A DNA stretch of 14,845 nt from Candidatus Coatesiibacteriota bacterium (GTDB lineage: Bacteria > JAFGND01): the NCBI GenBank assembly GCA_016927185.1, contig JAFGND010000090.1:1-14845 (forward strand), given 5' to 3'. The position numbers and the translations under genes were made by a program. The notes below the pieces were generated by a model that was not told the DNA's origin, did not search any database, and was given only the letters and a program-made list of their open reading frames with translations. Below, one piece after another: positions 7,278-14,770 of the stretch; the stretch's first letter is position 1; the number at the start of each line of letters is the position of its first letter.

Positions 7278-8501
7278 ATGATAGACCTTGTCAAGAATTA
7301 TTCGGTAATCGCCCGTCGTGCAAAAAGATCCATTATAAGAGAACTTCTGAAACTGACTGAAAAACCGGATATTATTTCTTTAGCCGGAGGATTACCTGAT
7401 CCAGCAACATTTCCCCATGAGGAAATAAAGGAAATTGCTTCTTTTGTTTTGGATAAAAATAGTTCTTCAGCACTTCAATATAGTTCAACAGAAGGAAACA
7501 CAAAACTTATAAATGAGATTGTCAAATGGAAGCAGAAGGAAGGCTTGAACATAAGTGCAGAGAATGTTCTTATTACATCAGCTTCCCAGCAAGCTCTTGA
7601 TATGTTAGGAAGAGTATTCATAGATGCAAGTGATCCTATAATTGTTGAACTTCCAAGTTATGTAGGAGGTTTAGGTGCATTTACATCCTATGGAGCAAAG
7701 ATGGTTGGTGTTCCAATGGATGAAGATGGTGTTAAAGTTGACTTATTGAGGCAATCACTAGAGAATCTGAAGATCAGTGAAGAACATTACAAGTTGATAT
7801 ATCTTGTTCCTGATTTTCAGAATCCAGCTGGAATAACTCTTAGTGAGGAAAGAAGAAAAGAAGTCATAAAACTATCAAGGGAATTTGAGACACTAATTGT
7901 TGAAGATAGCCCTTACAGGGAACTTAGATATGAAGGAATTGCACCCAAATCTATTTATGAGCTTGATAATACTGGCAATGTAGTAGCTTTAAATACTTTT
8001 TCAAAGATATTTGTTCCAGGTTTCAGATTAGGATGGGTGATAGCAAGTCCTGAAATAATAAAGAAATTGGTAGTTGCAAAGCAGAATATGGATTTATGTA
8101 CTGCCAACTTTAATCAATGTATAGCTGCAGAATTCATGTCAAGAGGTTTACTTGAACCACATATTGAAAAGATAAAGAAAGTCTATGAAGTGAAGAGAAA
8201 GGTTATGCTGGATGCTTTGGATACCTATATGCCTAAACATGAAGAACTTACCTGGACAAAACCAGATGGTGGATTATTCCTTTGGCTTACAGCCCCTTCT
8301 GGCATAGATACTGAAGAGCTCTTTACAAAAGCAATTGAAAAGAAGGTTGCTTATATTGTGGGAACAGCATTTCATTGTGATGGGGGAGGACATAGAAACA
8401 TGAGACTCAATTTCTCATTCCCTTCTCAGGAGCAAATTGTGGAAGGTATAAAGAGGCTTGGAAGTCTTTTTGAAGATGAAATAGCTGATAGAAAAATGTA
8501 A
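7278..8501 (+). CDS. PLP-dependent class I/II aminotransferase (2-aminoadipate/aromatic type, MocR-catalytic-domain-like)
   Basis: 407 residues, fold type I PLP enzyme. Visible motifs: ISLAGGLPDP (33-42), 'LQYSSTEGN' (66-74), 'ITSASQQALD' (99-108) for the phosphate loop, 'PDFQNPAGIT' (178-187) with Asn182, Asp210 with 'SPYREL' (211-216), and the Schiff-base Lys243 in 'NTFSKIFVPGFRLGW' (239-253), followed by the C-terminal 'NMRLNFSF' with the carboxylate-binding Arg. This pattern is that of LysN/ARO8-like aminotransferases, which accept 2-aminoadipate, aromatic or branched-chain amino acids. It has no N-terminal GntR helix-turn-helix, so it is an enzyme and not a MocR regulator. Substrate cannot be set from sequence, and no lysine or aromatic pathway gene is adjacent. 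It is followed after 48 bases by ricT, with a hairpin between. Confidence 0.93.
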   Translation: MIDLVKNYSVIARRAKRSIIRELLKLTEKPDIISLAGGLPDPATFPHEEIKEIASFVLDKNSSSALQYSSTEGNTKLINEIVKWKQKEGLNISAENVLITSASQQALDMLGRVFIDASDPIIVELPSYVGGLGAFTSYGAKMVGVPMDEDGVKVDLLRQSLENLKISEEHYKLIYLVPDFQNPAGITLSEERRKEVIKLSREFETLIVEDSPYRELRYEGIAPKSIYELDNTGNVVALNTFSKIFVPGFRLGWVIASPEIIKKLVVAKQNMDLCTANFNQCIAAEFMSRGLLEPHIEKIKKVYEVKRKVMLDALDTYMPKHEELTWTKPDGGLFLWLTAPSGIDTEELFTKAIEKKVAYIVGTAFHCDGGGHRNMRLNFSFPSQEQIVEGIKRLGSLFEDEIADRKM

Positions 8502-8507
8502 TCTGTA

Positions 8508-8538
8508 TTAAGGAACAGGTATTTATCCTGTTCCTTAA
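8508..8538 (+). promoter_or_regulatory. Perfect 12-bp hairpin between the aminotransferase gene and ricT
   Basis: TTAAGGAACAGG (8508-8519) pairs exactly with CCTGTTCCTTAA (8527-8538) around a seven-base loop TATTTAT. No U-run follows on either strand, so it is not a classical intrinsic terminator. The right arm abuts the ribosome site AAGGGAG (8538-8544) of the TTG-started ricT. It could limit ricT translation, stabilise or process the mRNA, or attenuate transcription. Confidence 0.75.
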
Positions 8539-8544
8539 AGGGAG
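8538..8544 (+). promoter_or_regulatory. Ribosome binding site AAGGGAG supporting the TTG start of ricT
   Basis: The site ends five bases before TTG at 8550. The resulting N terminus MVIVRFPG is immediately typical of PSP1/RicT proteins, so the rare start codon is credible. Its first base is also the last base of the preceding hairpin. Confidence 0.7.
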
Positions 8545-8549
8545 CTAAC

Positions 8550-9395
8550 TTGGTTATTGTTCGTTTTCCTGGACATCATAGACAAAAATACAATGATCCA
8601 TTTCAGATAAGACCTTTTCCTGGAGAATGGGTAATAGTTGAAGCTGATAAAGGTGAGGATATTGGTGAGGTAATATGTACAATTGAATGCAATGATAACA
8701 ATGAGTTACCTAATATTACTCGATTAGCAAACAGCAATGATCTTAACCAGGCAAGAAAAAATAAATCAAGACAAAGAGAAGCATGGTTATTTTGTAATGA
8801 GAGAATAAGTGAATTGAAATTGGACATGAAACTAGTAGATGTAATATATCAGCTTGATAGTCATAAGATTACCTTTTTTTTCATAGCTCCTGAAAGGATT
8901 GATTTCAGACAGCTAGTTAGGGATTTGGCAGCAAGATTCAGAACAAGGATAGAATTGAAGCAAATTGGAGTCAGAGATGCAGCAAAGAGATTTGGTGGAT
9001 TTGGGACATGTGGAAGAGAGCTTTGTTGCTGCCGGTTTTTAACCCAGTTTACATCTGTTACAGTCAAGATGAGCAAGGATCAGAATTTGTCTGCCAATTC
9101 CTCCAAGATTTCTGGTGTATGTGGGAGATTAATGTGTTGTTTAGGATATGAATCAGATTTCTACTCAGAAGCCAGAGAATTGTTTCCAGATAACAATACA
9201 ATAATCAAACTTGGAAAGAAGACTTACTGGGTCTTGCAATCAAACTATTTCAATGAAACTATTCTCATGCAAACAGAGGAAGGTGAGCAATTAACAATTT
9301 CCCTGCAAGAATACAAGAAAATAGATTCAGAATTCATTACGAAACCAGAAATAAAAACAGAGGAAGAAATAGAATCTGAATATGATCTTGAATAG
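8550..9395 (+). CDS. ricT: PSP1-domain protein, RicT/YaaT family
   Basis: 281 residues, the usual length. After an N-terminal beta region (VIVRFPGHHRQKY, then GEWVIVEADKGEDIGEV at 25-41), the PSP1 core is highly conserved: 'RIDFRQLVRDLAARF' (116-130), 'RIELKQIGVRDAAKR' (133-147), 'GGFGTCGRELCCCRFL' (149-164), 'KMSKDQNLS' (173-181) and 'ISGVCGRLMCCLGYE' (187-201). The clustered cysteines (154, 159-161, 191, 196-197) are the family signature. In Bacillus, RicT joins RicA and RicF in an iron-sulfur complex that promotes RNase Y-dependent mRNA processing. RicA and RicF are not in view, so the partner set here is unknown. The C-terminal 25 residues are acidic. The family is often near DNA polymerase III clamp-loader genes; that context is absent. 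Translation starts at TTG. Confidence 0.92.
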   Translation: MVIVRFPGHHRQKYNDPFQIRPFPGEWVIVEADKGEDIGEVICTIECNDNNELPNITRLANSNDLNQARKNKSRQREAWLFCNERISELKLDMKLVDVIYQLDSHKITFFFIAPERIDFRQLVRDLAARFRTRIELKQIGVRDAAKRFGGFGTCGRELCCCRFLTQFTSVTVKMSKDQNLSANSSKISGVCGRLMCCLGYESDFYSEARELFPDNNTIIKLGKKTYWVLQSNYFNETILMQTEEGEQLTISLQEYKKIDSEFITKPEIKTEEEIESEYDLE

Positions 9396-9565
9396 TCCAG
9401 ATTTTGAGAGTTATAAAGCGTTATTTTTTCCTCTTGTTTGTATTGCTTTCATAAACGATATTCAAAAGAAAATTCTTGCATCACTTCAACTAATGAATGC
9501 AGTTTCTGAATTCCCTTGACTAATATTTATCATCAATGCTGAAGACCTTAGATAAAGGAGATTAT
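9396..9565. other. 170-base gap before the two-domain cyclase
   Basis: AT-rich and without a gene. It holds TTGCAT (9476-9481), ATGCA (9497-9501) and a TTGACT (9516-9521), but no -10 hexamer at usual spacing. It has the same TGCAT/ATGCA plus TTGAC words as the gap before the PqqD-like gene, with different spacing. An in-frame ATG at 9536 lies in this gap and is not used as the start. Confidence 0.4.
9554..9560 (+). promoter_or_regulatory. Ribosome binding site AAAGGAG that fixes the start of the two-domain cyclase
   Basis: AAAGGAG ends five bases before ATG at 9566. The in-frame ATG at 9536 lacks a ribosome site and would add ten residues across this one, so 9566 is the likely start. Confidence 0.8.
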
Positions 9566-12500
9566 ATGCATCCCTATATTCCAGATTTCATTAAGGATAA
9601 GTTTCAATCGAAGCAATTTTCTGGTTCATTTCAGTCTATATGCATGTTTTGTGATATTTCAGGATTTACTTCACTGACAGAACAACTGCTAAAGCACGGC
9701 AAATACGGGAGCGAGGTTTTAACAACCTCTCTTAGATATATTTTCAATCCAATGGTTGACTCTGTCTATTCACACCTGGGATTTATCTCCACATTTGGAG
9801 GAGATGCTTTTAATGCAGTTTTTATTATAAAGGATCAAGAGGAAAAGGCTGCGATTTTTCAACATACATTAAGTTCTGCAAGAGAAATTCTTGATTTCTT
9901 CAAGAGCAGCGGTTTTATAAAGACTGAATTGGGCGACTTTTCATTTGATGTTAAGATTGGAATAAGCTCTGGCAATGTTGAGTGGGGAATAATAGGAGAA
10001 GAAGATTCATATGGTTATTACTTCAAGGGAGAGGCAATTGACAAAGCAGCTCTTCTCGAGCATGTTACTGAAAAAGGTGAATTCACTCTATCAGATGAAC
10101 TTAAGCTTTTTGAACAAAAAGAAATCAGCAGGGAGATGTATGTTTATGAAAAGAATGATATACCAGACAAAATCCTGACCTCATTCTTGCCAGATGAATT
10201 TCTGAACTGGGAAGGAGGAGAATTCAGGCATGTAGTATCTGTTTTTTTGCCATTTGAAACTGACTTTACATTTCCTCAATTAAACACTCTTTATAAAATC
10301 ACTAATTCAATAATAAAGAAGTATGAAGGATTCTTATCCAGGCTTAGTTTTGGAGACAAGGGAGCAATGTTCCTTGTATTTTTCGGATTTCCAGTTTGCC
10401 ATGAAGATGATGTCAAAAGATCTTTTATTTTTATGGATGAATGGAAAAAAGAAACAAACAAGGCAGTTAAAGATTTACACTTCAATATGGGTGTTTCATT
10501 TGGACTCACTTATGCTGGAATATCAGGAGGAGAGAATCGTTCTGAGCTTACCTGTCTTGGAGATGTTGTCAATTTTGCAGCCAGATTGGCATTTGCTCAG
10601 GAAAGGGATGAAATATATTTAAGCAAGGAAATTAGTGACAGAGCTGCCTCTTTTGCAGAAACAGCATTAGCATTTCATAAGAAATTCAAGGGAAAGACAG
10701 GTGAGCTTCCTGTTTATAAATTCATCTCTCTCAAGAAGCAGAAAACTGTTAAAAGATATTCAATTCCACTGATTGGCAGGGATGAAGAATTCAAACTTAT
10801 CAAATCAATGCTTGAAGAATCCATTTTCAAGGGGAAAAATGGAGGGGTATTAATATTAAATGGGGACCCTGGAATAGGAAAAACACGATTAATTTACGAA
10901 ATAAGGGAAAATATTGTAATAAGTGGTTTAAATCATCGCTGGATAACTTTATCTTGCGATAACCTGATATCAAAATCGTGGAATGGACTTGATCTTTATT
11001 TGAAGAAGTACTTCGGAATAAATGAAGCAGATGAAATGATTGACAGAAGGAATTTCATGAATGGTATTGAGAAACTCCAGAAAGCTCATTTGGTCAACAG
11101 GGAGCTCAGAAATGAAATACAGAGGACACATTCATTCGTTGCAAATGAGCTGAATATTACCTTGAAAAACTCACTATTCAATGAGATAAAAGATAGCAAG
11201 ATGAGGCATGAGAATTTGATTTCTGGTTACAAGGCAATTCTCAAGGCTATGTCTACTGTCAATCCATTGATAATAGAGATTGAAGATGGTCAATGGATGG
11301 ATGAATCAGTGAAAAAACTCCTTACAAGACTTTCGTTGAATGTTGATAAATATCCTTTCATGATAATCATTACTTCAAGATTCAATAAGGCAATGGAAAA
11401 GGTTGATTTCAGTTTCATGGAGACAAAGAAGGTTACTCAAATAGATTTGAAACCTTTATCTAATAAGGAAGAGCTTTTCTGCAATTTAATTCTGGGAGAA
11501 GGCAGATTGTCTGATGGACTAAGAAACTTCCTGACAGAGAAGTCTAATGGAAATCCATTCTTTATTGAGCAATGGCTCAAGCACTTAAATGATACTAGTG
11601 CCGTCGAGAAGGTGAATGATGAATGGTTGCTAACTGAAAAGGTTTACGATCTGCCATCTGAAATAGATCAGGTGATTATTGCAAGGATAGATTCACTTGG
11701 CATACAAGTAAAAGAAATACTGCAGAGAGCAAGTATTCTTGGAAAGAGATTTGCCTTGATGATCTTGAGGGAAATGGTAAGCAGGGAAGTCCAAATGGAA
11801 GAGTGCCTGCTAAAAGCAAGGGGATCCAATATACTCATTCAGGAAGAATCCCTGGAAGTGATGGCAGAGATTATGTATTTCTTCACTCATGCGATTTTCA
11901 AGGATGTTGCATATGAAATGCAGTTGAAGGAAAGAAGAATGAAACTTCATAAACTTGCATTCGAAACCATTGAAAATCTATTCAAGGATGATTTACAGTC
12001 ATGGTATGATGATTTATGTGTTCATGCAGAAAATGCTAATATGAATAATGAGCTTATAAACTACCTGGAAAAAGCTGGAGATTACAATACTGAGATTTAC
12101 AGGAATGATATAGCAATAAGTCAGTATAATAAACTGGTAAGCCAGGATATTGATATCAGCAGAAAAATCAGGATATTTAACAAGATCGGGAATATTTATA
12201 AAATAACAGGACCTTATTTCAAGGCAGAGGAAAGCTACAGGAAAGCTCTGGAATATGCTGAGAACATAGATAATCAGTCTATTATTGCAGAGACAAGAGA
12301 GAATCTGGCAAGTATTCTGTGTTTCCAGGGCAAGAATGATGAATCCCAAGCAATACTTGAAGATCTTGAGAAAACTTATGATAAAGTGAATCTGAGCCAG
12401 AGAAGAATTTTTTCCAATAAATTGCTTGGGAATATTTATTTCAGGAAAGGTGAATATGAAAAATCATTGAAACATTTCAATTTTTCAATAGATCTTTCAA

Positions 12501-13432
12501 GGAAAGAAAAAATCAAGGATGATATTGAAACTCTGTATCTGAATACAGGTGTGATTTATTACTGCCTTGGAGATCTCAAGAAATCAATTTATTATTTCAA
12601 GCAGAGTGGTAAAATTGCTTCTTCGAATGGAAATCTGATGGTTGAATGTAAGGTTCTGGGAAATATAGCGGTACTTTATAAAAACAAGTCCATGATCAAG
12701 AAAGCACTTTTTTATTCAGACAGAACATTGGAAATCGGGAAAAAAATAGGGGACAATGCTATTGTAGCAAATACCTTGAATAACATTGCTAACATATATC
12801 ATTTGTCAAAAGATTACAGGAATGCAATTAAACTATACGAAGAAAGCATCGAAATAAAAAGGGAAGTTGGTGACATATATGGTATAGCAATTTCAATCAG
12901 CAATATAGGACTGACTTATATACTTTTAGAGAAGTATGACAAGGCAATAAGATACCTGAAGAAATCTTTGGATATTTCGTTGAAAACAGGTGACCAGGAC
13001 CAGCAGATTTTTTGCTATTTGGGAATTGGAAGATGCTATTTAAGGCTAAAGAAGACTAAAATTGCAGAAAGAACACTTAAGGAAGGTCTTGTTTTATCCA
13101 GGAATCTGAAAAAGGATTCTGATACAGCACATATACTCGTGTCTCTCGGGGATATTGAAATAATAAAGAAAAACATTGTTCAGGCAGATATCCTTTATGA
13201 AGAAGGGCTTGATATGCTTAGAAAACAGAAAGATGACAAGGATTTAACTGAGAAAATACTGGAATACTGCGAATTTACTATGGATAATATAGAACCGGCT
13301 TCCTGGAATTGCAAAAAGATGCTTGAAATGCTTTCTGAAGCAAAGGTGGTTGCCAGTAAGCCGAAATTCAAGGAAATACTCACTAGAATAGAATCTACTG
13401 AGAAAGCAATAAAGAAAGTCAGCAAGAAATGA
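9566..13432 (+). CDS. Soluble-adenylyl-cyclase-like protein: tandem cyclase domains C1-C2, NTPase, TPRs
   Basis: 1288 residues with the domain order of animal soluble adenylyl cyclase (ADCY10). C1 (about 20-190) keeps both metal aspartates, Asp30 (CDISGFTSLTE) and Asp80 (FGGDAFNAVF), but has Asp159 and Leu163 where Asn and Arg are expected. C2 (about 220-390) has lost the first metal Asp (FLPFETDFT) yet keeps Lys265 in FGDKGAMFLVFFGFP, Thr329 (LTCLGD), Asn336 and Arg340 (VNFAAR). Together they give one complete active site and one degenerate site. An NTPase follows: Walker A GDPGIGKT (433-440) and a Walker B-like 'PLIIEIEDGQWMD' (567-579). From about residue 850 to 1240 run 40-residue TPR-type repeats. 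No signal peptide or membrane segment is visible, so it is cytosolic; the expected product is cAMP. The next gene, a secreted propeller protein, starts 66 bases downstream with no hairpin between, so co-transcription is possible. Confidence 0.9.
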   Translation: MHPYIPDFIKDKFQSKQFSGSFQSICMFCDISGFTSLTEQLLKHGKYGSEVLTTSLRYIFNPMVDSVYSHLGFISTFGGDAFNAVFIIKDQEEKAAIFQHTLSSAREILDFFKSSGFIKTELGDFSFDVKIGISSGNVEWGIIGEEDSYGYYFKGEAIDKAALLEHVTEKGEFTLSDELKLFEQKEISREMYVYEKNDIPDKILTSFLPDEFLNWEGGEFRHVVSVFLPFETDFTFPQLNTLYKITNSIIKKYEGFLSRLSFGDKGAMFLVFFGFPVCHEDDVKRSFIFMDEWKKETNKAVKDLHFNMGVSFGLTYAGISGGENRSELTCLGDVVNFAARLAFAQERDEIYLSKEISDRAASFAETALAFHKKFKGKTGELPVYKFISLKKQKTVKRYSIPLIGRDEEFKLIKSMLEESIFKGKNGGVLILNGDPGIGKTRLIYEIRENIVISGLNHRWITLSCDNLISKSWNGLDLYLKKYFGINEADEMIDRRNFMNGIEKLQKAHLVNRELRNEIQRTHSFVANELNITLKNSLFNEIKDSKMRHENLISGYKAILKAMSTVNPLIIEIEDGQWMDESVKKLLTRLSLNVDKYPFMIIITSRFNKAMEKVDFSFMETKKVTQIDLKPLSNKEELFCNLILGEGRLSDGLRNFLTEKSNGNPFFIEQWLKHLNDTSAVEKVNDEWLLTEKVYDLPSEIDQVIIARIDSLGIQVKEILQRASILGKRFALMILREMVSREVQMEECLLKARGSNILIQEESLEVMAEIMYFFTHAIFKDVAYEMQLKERRMKLHKLAFETIENLFKDDLQSWYDDLCVHAENANMNNELINYLEKAGDYNTEIYRNDIAISQYNKLVSQDIDISRKIRIFNKIGNIYKITGPYFKAEESYRKALEYAENIDNQSIIAETRENLASILCFQGKNDESQAILEDLEKTYDKVNLSQRRIFSNKLLGNIYFRKGEYEKSLKHFNFSIDLSRKEKIKDDIETLYLNTGVIYYCLGDLKKSIYYFKQSGKIASSNGNLMVECKVLGNIAVLYKNKSMIKKALFYSDRTLEIGKKIGDNAIVANTLNNIANIYHLSKDYRNAIKLYEESIEIKREVGDIYGIAISISNIGLTYILLEKYDKAIRYLKKSLDISLKTGDQDQQIFCYLGIGRCYLRLKKTKIAERTLKEGLVLSRNLKKDSDTAHILVSLGDIEIIKKNIVQADILYEEGLDMLRKQKDDKDLTEKILEYCEFTMDNIEPASWNCKKMLEMLSEAKVVASKPKFKEILTRIESTEKAIKKVSKK

Positions 13433-13498
13433 AAATTAAAACTGACGTATAATGATTTGGCTGCGATTGCATCTAAGACTTAATGAAGGAGCAAAATA

Positions 13499-14770
13499 AT
13501 GAAAAGAGCTGTTTTAATAATTCTCTTTGTATTTAATGCATTCTTGTCAGCAGTTCCAGGTGATTTATTATGGAGAGCTAAGACGGATGCTTTTATATAT
13601 TCCTCACCCTTTGTATCAGCTCAAGTAGTTTACATAGGGAGTTTTGATACAAATATATATGCATTAAATGCAATTGATGGGGAGCTGTTATGGAAATACA
13701 AGACTGATGCAAGTGTCTGGTCATCACCTTTCGTATTGAATGGTACAGTCTATGTTGGAAGCTGGGATACATATCTTTATGCAATAAACAGCTCTGATGG
13801 TTCTCTCAAATGGAGATACAAGGCAGACAGCTGGATATATTCTTCCCCTTATGCTGACGATGAGAAAGTATATTTTGGCACAAGGGACGACTTTTATATT
13901 AATGCAGTATATTGTAATGACGGTAATTTGAAATGGCAATACAAGACTGGTTATTATGTTTATTCATCTCCATATGTTCTAGATGGAGTTACATATTGTG
14001 GGAGTGCAGATGGATATCTTTATGCCCTGAATTCAGATAACGGAACTTTGAATTGGAGATACCAAGTGGGTTACTATGTTGAGTCTTCACCTTATGTATC
14101 AGAGGGGACTGTTTATATAGGCAGCTTTGATACTAACCTTTATGCTATAAACTGCTCTGATGGTTCTTTGAAGTGGAAATACAAGACTGATGGATTTATT
14201 TACTCGAGACCGTTTCAGATTGACAGTACTGCATATGTGGGGAGTATAGACTGGTATCTGCATGCAGTCAACAGTGAGAATGGATCGTTCAAGTGGAAAT
14301 ACCAGACAGGTTATGCAGTGCAGTCATCACCTTATGTAACAGATGGAATAGTATATTTCGGGAGCCTGGATAATGGTTTCTATGCACTTGATGCAATAAA
14401 TGGCAGCATAAGATGGAGATATATGACTGATGGAAGGATTTATTCTTCTCCATACGTTGCTGATGGCATTGCATATATAGGAAGCTATGATACTTATGTT
14501 TATGCTATAGAAACATTTGGATTTAACGGATTCAGAAGCAAAGAATTATCAAGATCAATTCCATCCACCTCCTTCTCCATTTCTCCCAACCCATTCTCAT
14601 CCCGATTGTCTATTTCCCTGCCATCATCTGGAGCAGTCTATTCCCTGACTGGTCAGCTGATAATGAAACTGGACAAAGGCAAGCATTCTCTTGATACAAG
14701 CAAATGGAGAGAGGGTGTTTATATAGTGAAGAGCGGGAAGGATTGCAAGAGAGTTGTGAAAATCAGATAG
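13499..14770 (+). CDS. Secreted eight-blade PQQ-like beta-propeller protein with type-A sorting domain
   Basis: 423 residues. An N-terminal signal peptide (Lys-Arg, then hydrophobic 4-17, likely cut near 18-21) is followed by eight repeats of 40-41 residues starting at Trp25, 65, 105, 146, 186, 226, 266 and 306. Each has the pattern W-(R/K)-Y-x-T-x...(Y/S)SSP(Y/F)V...VY-(I/V/F)G-S-x-D...LYA-(I/L)-N...DG. Eight repeats suggest a complete eight-blade propeller. A Ser/Pro linker and a C-terminal sorting domain (about 360-423; SPNPF, YSLTGQ, LDTSKWREGVYIVK) predict export across the outer membrane by a T9SS-like route. The repeats look structural or ligand-binding; no quinoprotein catalytic residues are recognised. 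AAGGAG (13486-13491) lies seven bases before ATG and supports the start. The gene is a paralogue of the truncated gene at the left edge. Confidence 0.92.
   Translation: MKRAVLIILFVFNAFLSAVPGDLLWRAKTDAFIYSSPFVSAQVVYIGSFDTNIYALNAIDGELLWKYKTDASVWSSPFVLNGTVYVGSWDTYLYAINSSDGSLKWRYKADSWIYSSPYADDEKVYFGTRDDFYINAVYCNDGNLKWQYKTGYYVYSSPYVLDGVTYCGSADGYLYALNSDNGTLNWRYQVGYYVESSPYVSEGTVYIGSFDTNLYAINCSDGSLKWKYKTDGFIYSRPFQIDSTAYVGSIDWYLHAVNSENGSFKWKYQTGYAVQSSPYVTDGIVYFGSLDNGFYALDAINGSIRWRYMTDGRIYSSPYVADGIAYIGSYDTYVYAIETFGFNGFRSKELSRSIPSTSFSISPNPFSSRLSISLPSSGAVYSLTGQLIMKLDKGKHSLDTSKWREGVYIVKSGKDCKRVVKIR
13565..14533 (+). repeat. Eight tandem 120-bp repeats encoding the propeller blades
   Basis: Repeat units begin near the TGG codons at 13571, 13691, 13811, 13934, 14054, 14174, 14294 and 14414. 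All are 120 bases apart except the third unit, which is 123 because of one inserted codon. The units are diverged but share recognisable DNA words in the SSPY and YxGS segments, so the array is potentially able to expand or contract. Confidence 0.85.
14559..14767 (+). repeat. Paralogous linker plus sorting-domain segment, copy 2
   Basis: This is the second copy of the module described for 178-387, in the same orientation about 14.4 kb away. It also starts with a C-rich pyrimidine tract (14559-14605) and ends at the stop of its gene. Confidence 0.7.

Noticed and set aside
8508-8538. Rho-independent terminator after the aminotransferase
   Set aside because: The stem is perfect but is followed by AAGGG on the plus strand and AATACAG on the minus strand, with no U-run.
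9536-9565. Upstream ATG start for the second cyclase, adding ten residues
   Set aside because: The ATG at 9566 has AAAGGAG five bases before it, while the earlier ATG has no ribosome site.
10323-10622. 99-residue plus-strand frame inside the second cyclase gene
   Set aside because: It is out of frame with C2 cyclase motifs that are intact in the main frame; no sign of a frameshift or programmed overlap.
13565-14533. CRISPR-like array because of regular 120-base periodicity
   Set aside because: The periodicity is that of protein blades in one continuous reading frame; units are diverged and have no separate spacers.
570-14770. A pyrroloquinoline quinone (PQQ) biosynthesis or quinoprotein locus, suggested by a PqqD-like protein and two PQQ-like propellers
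   Set aside because: No PqqA peptide, PqqE radical SAM, PqqB or PqqC is visible. The propellers show only the generic Trp-containing blade pattern without recognised quinoprotein catalytic residues. The shared name is coincidental.
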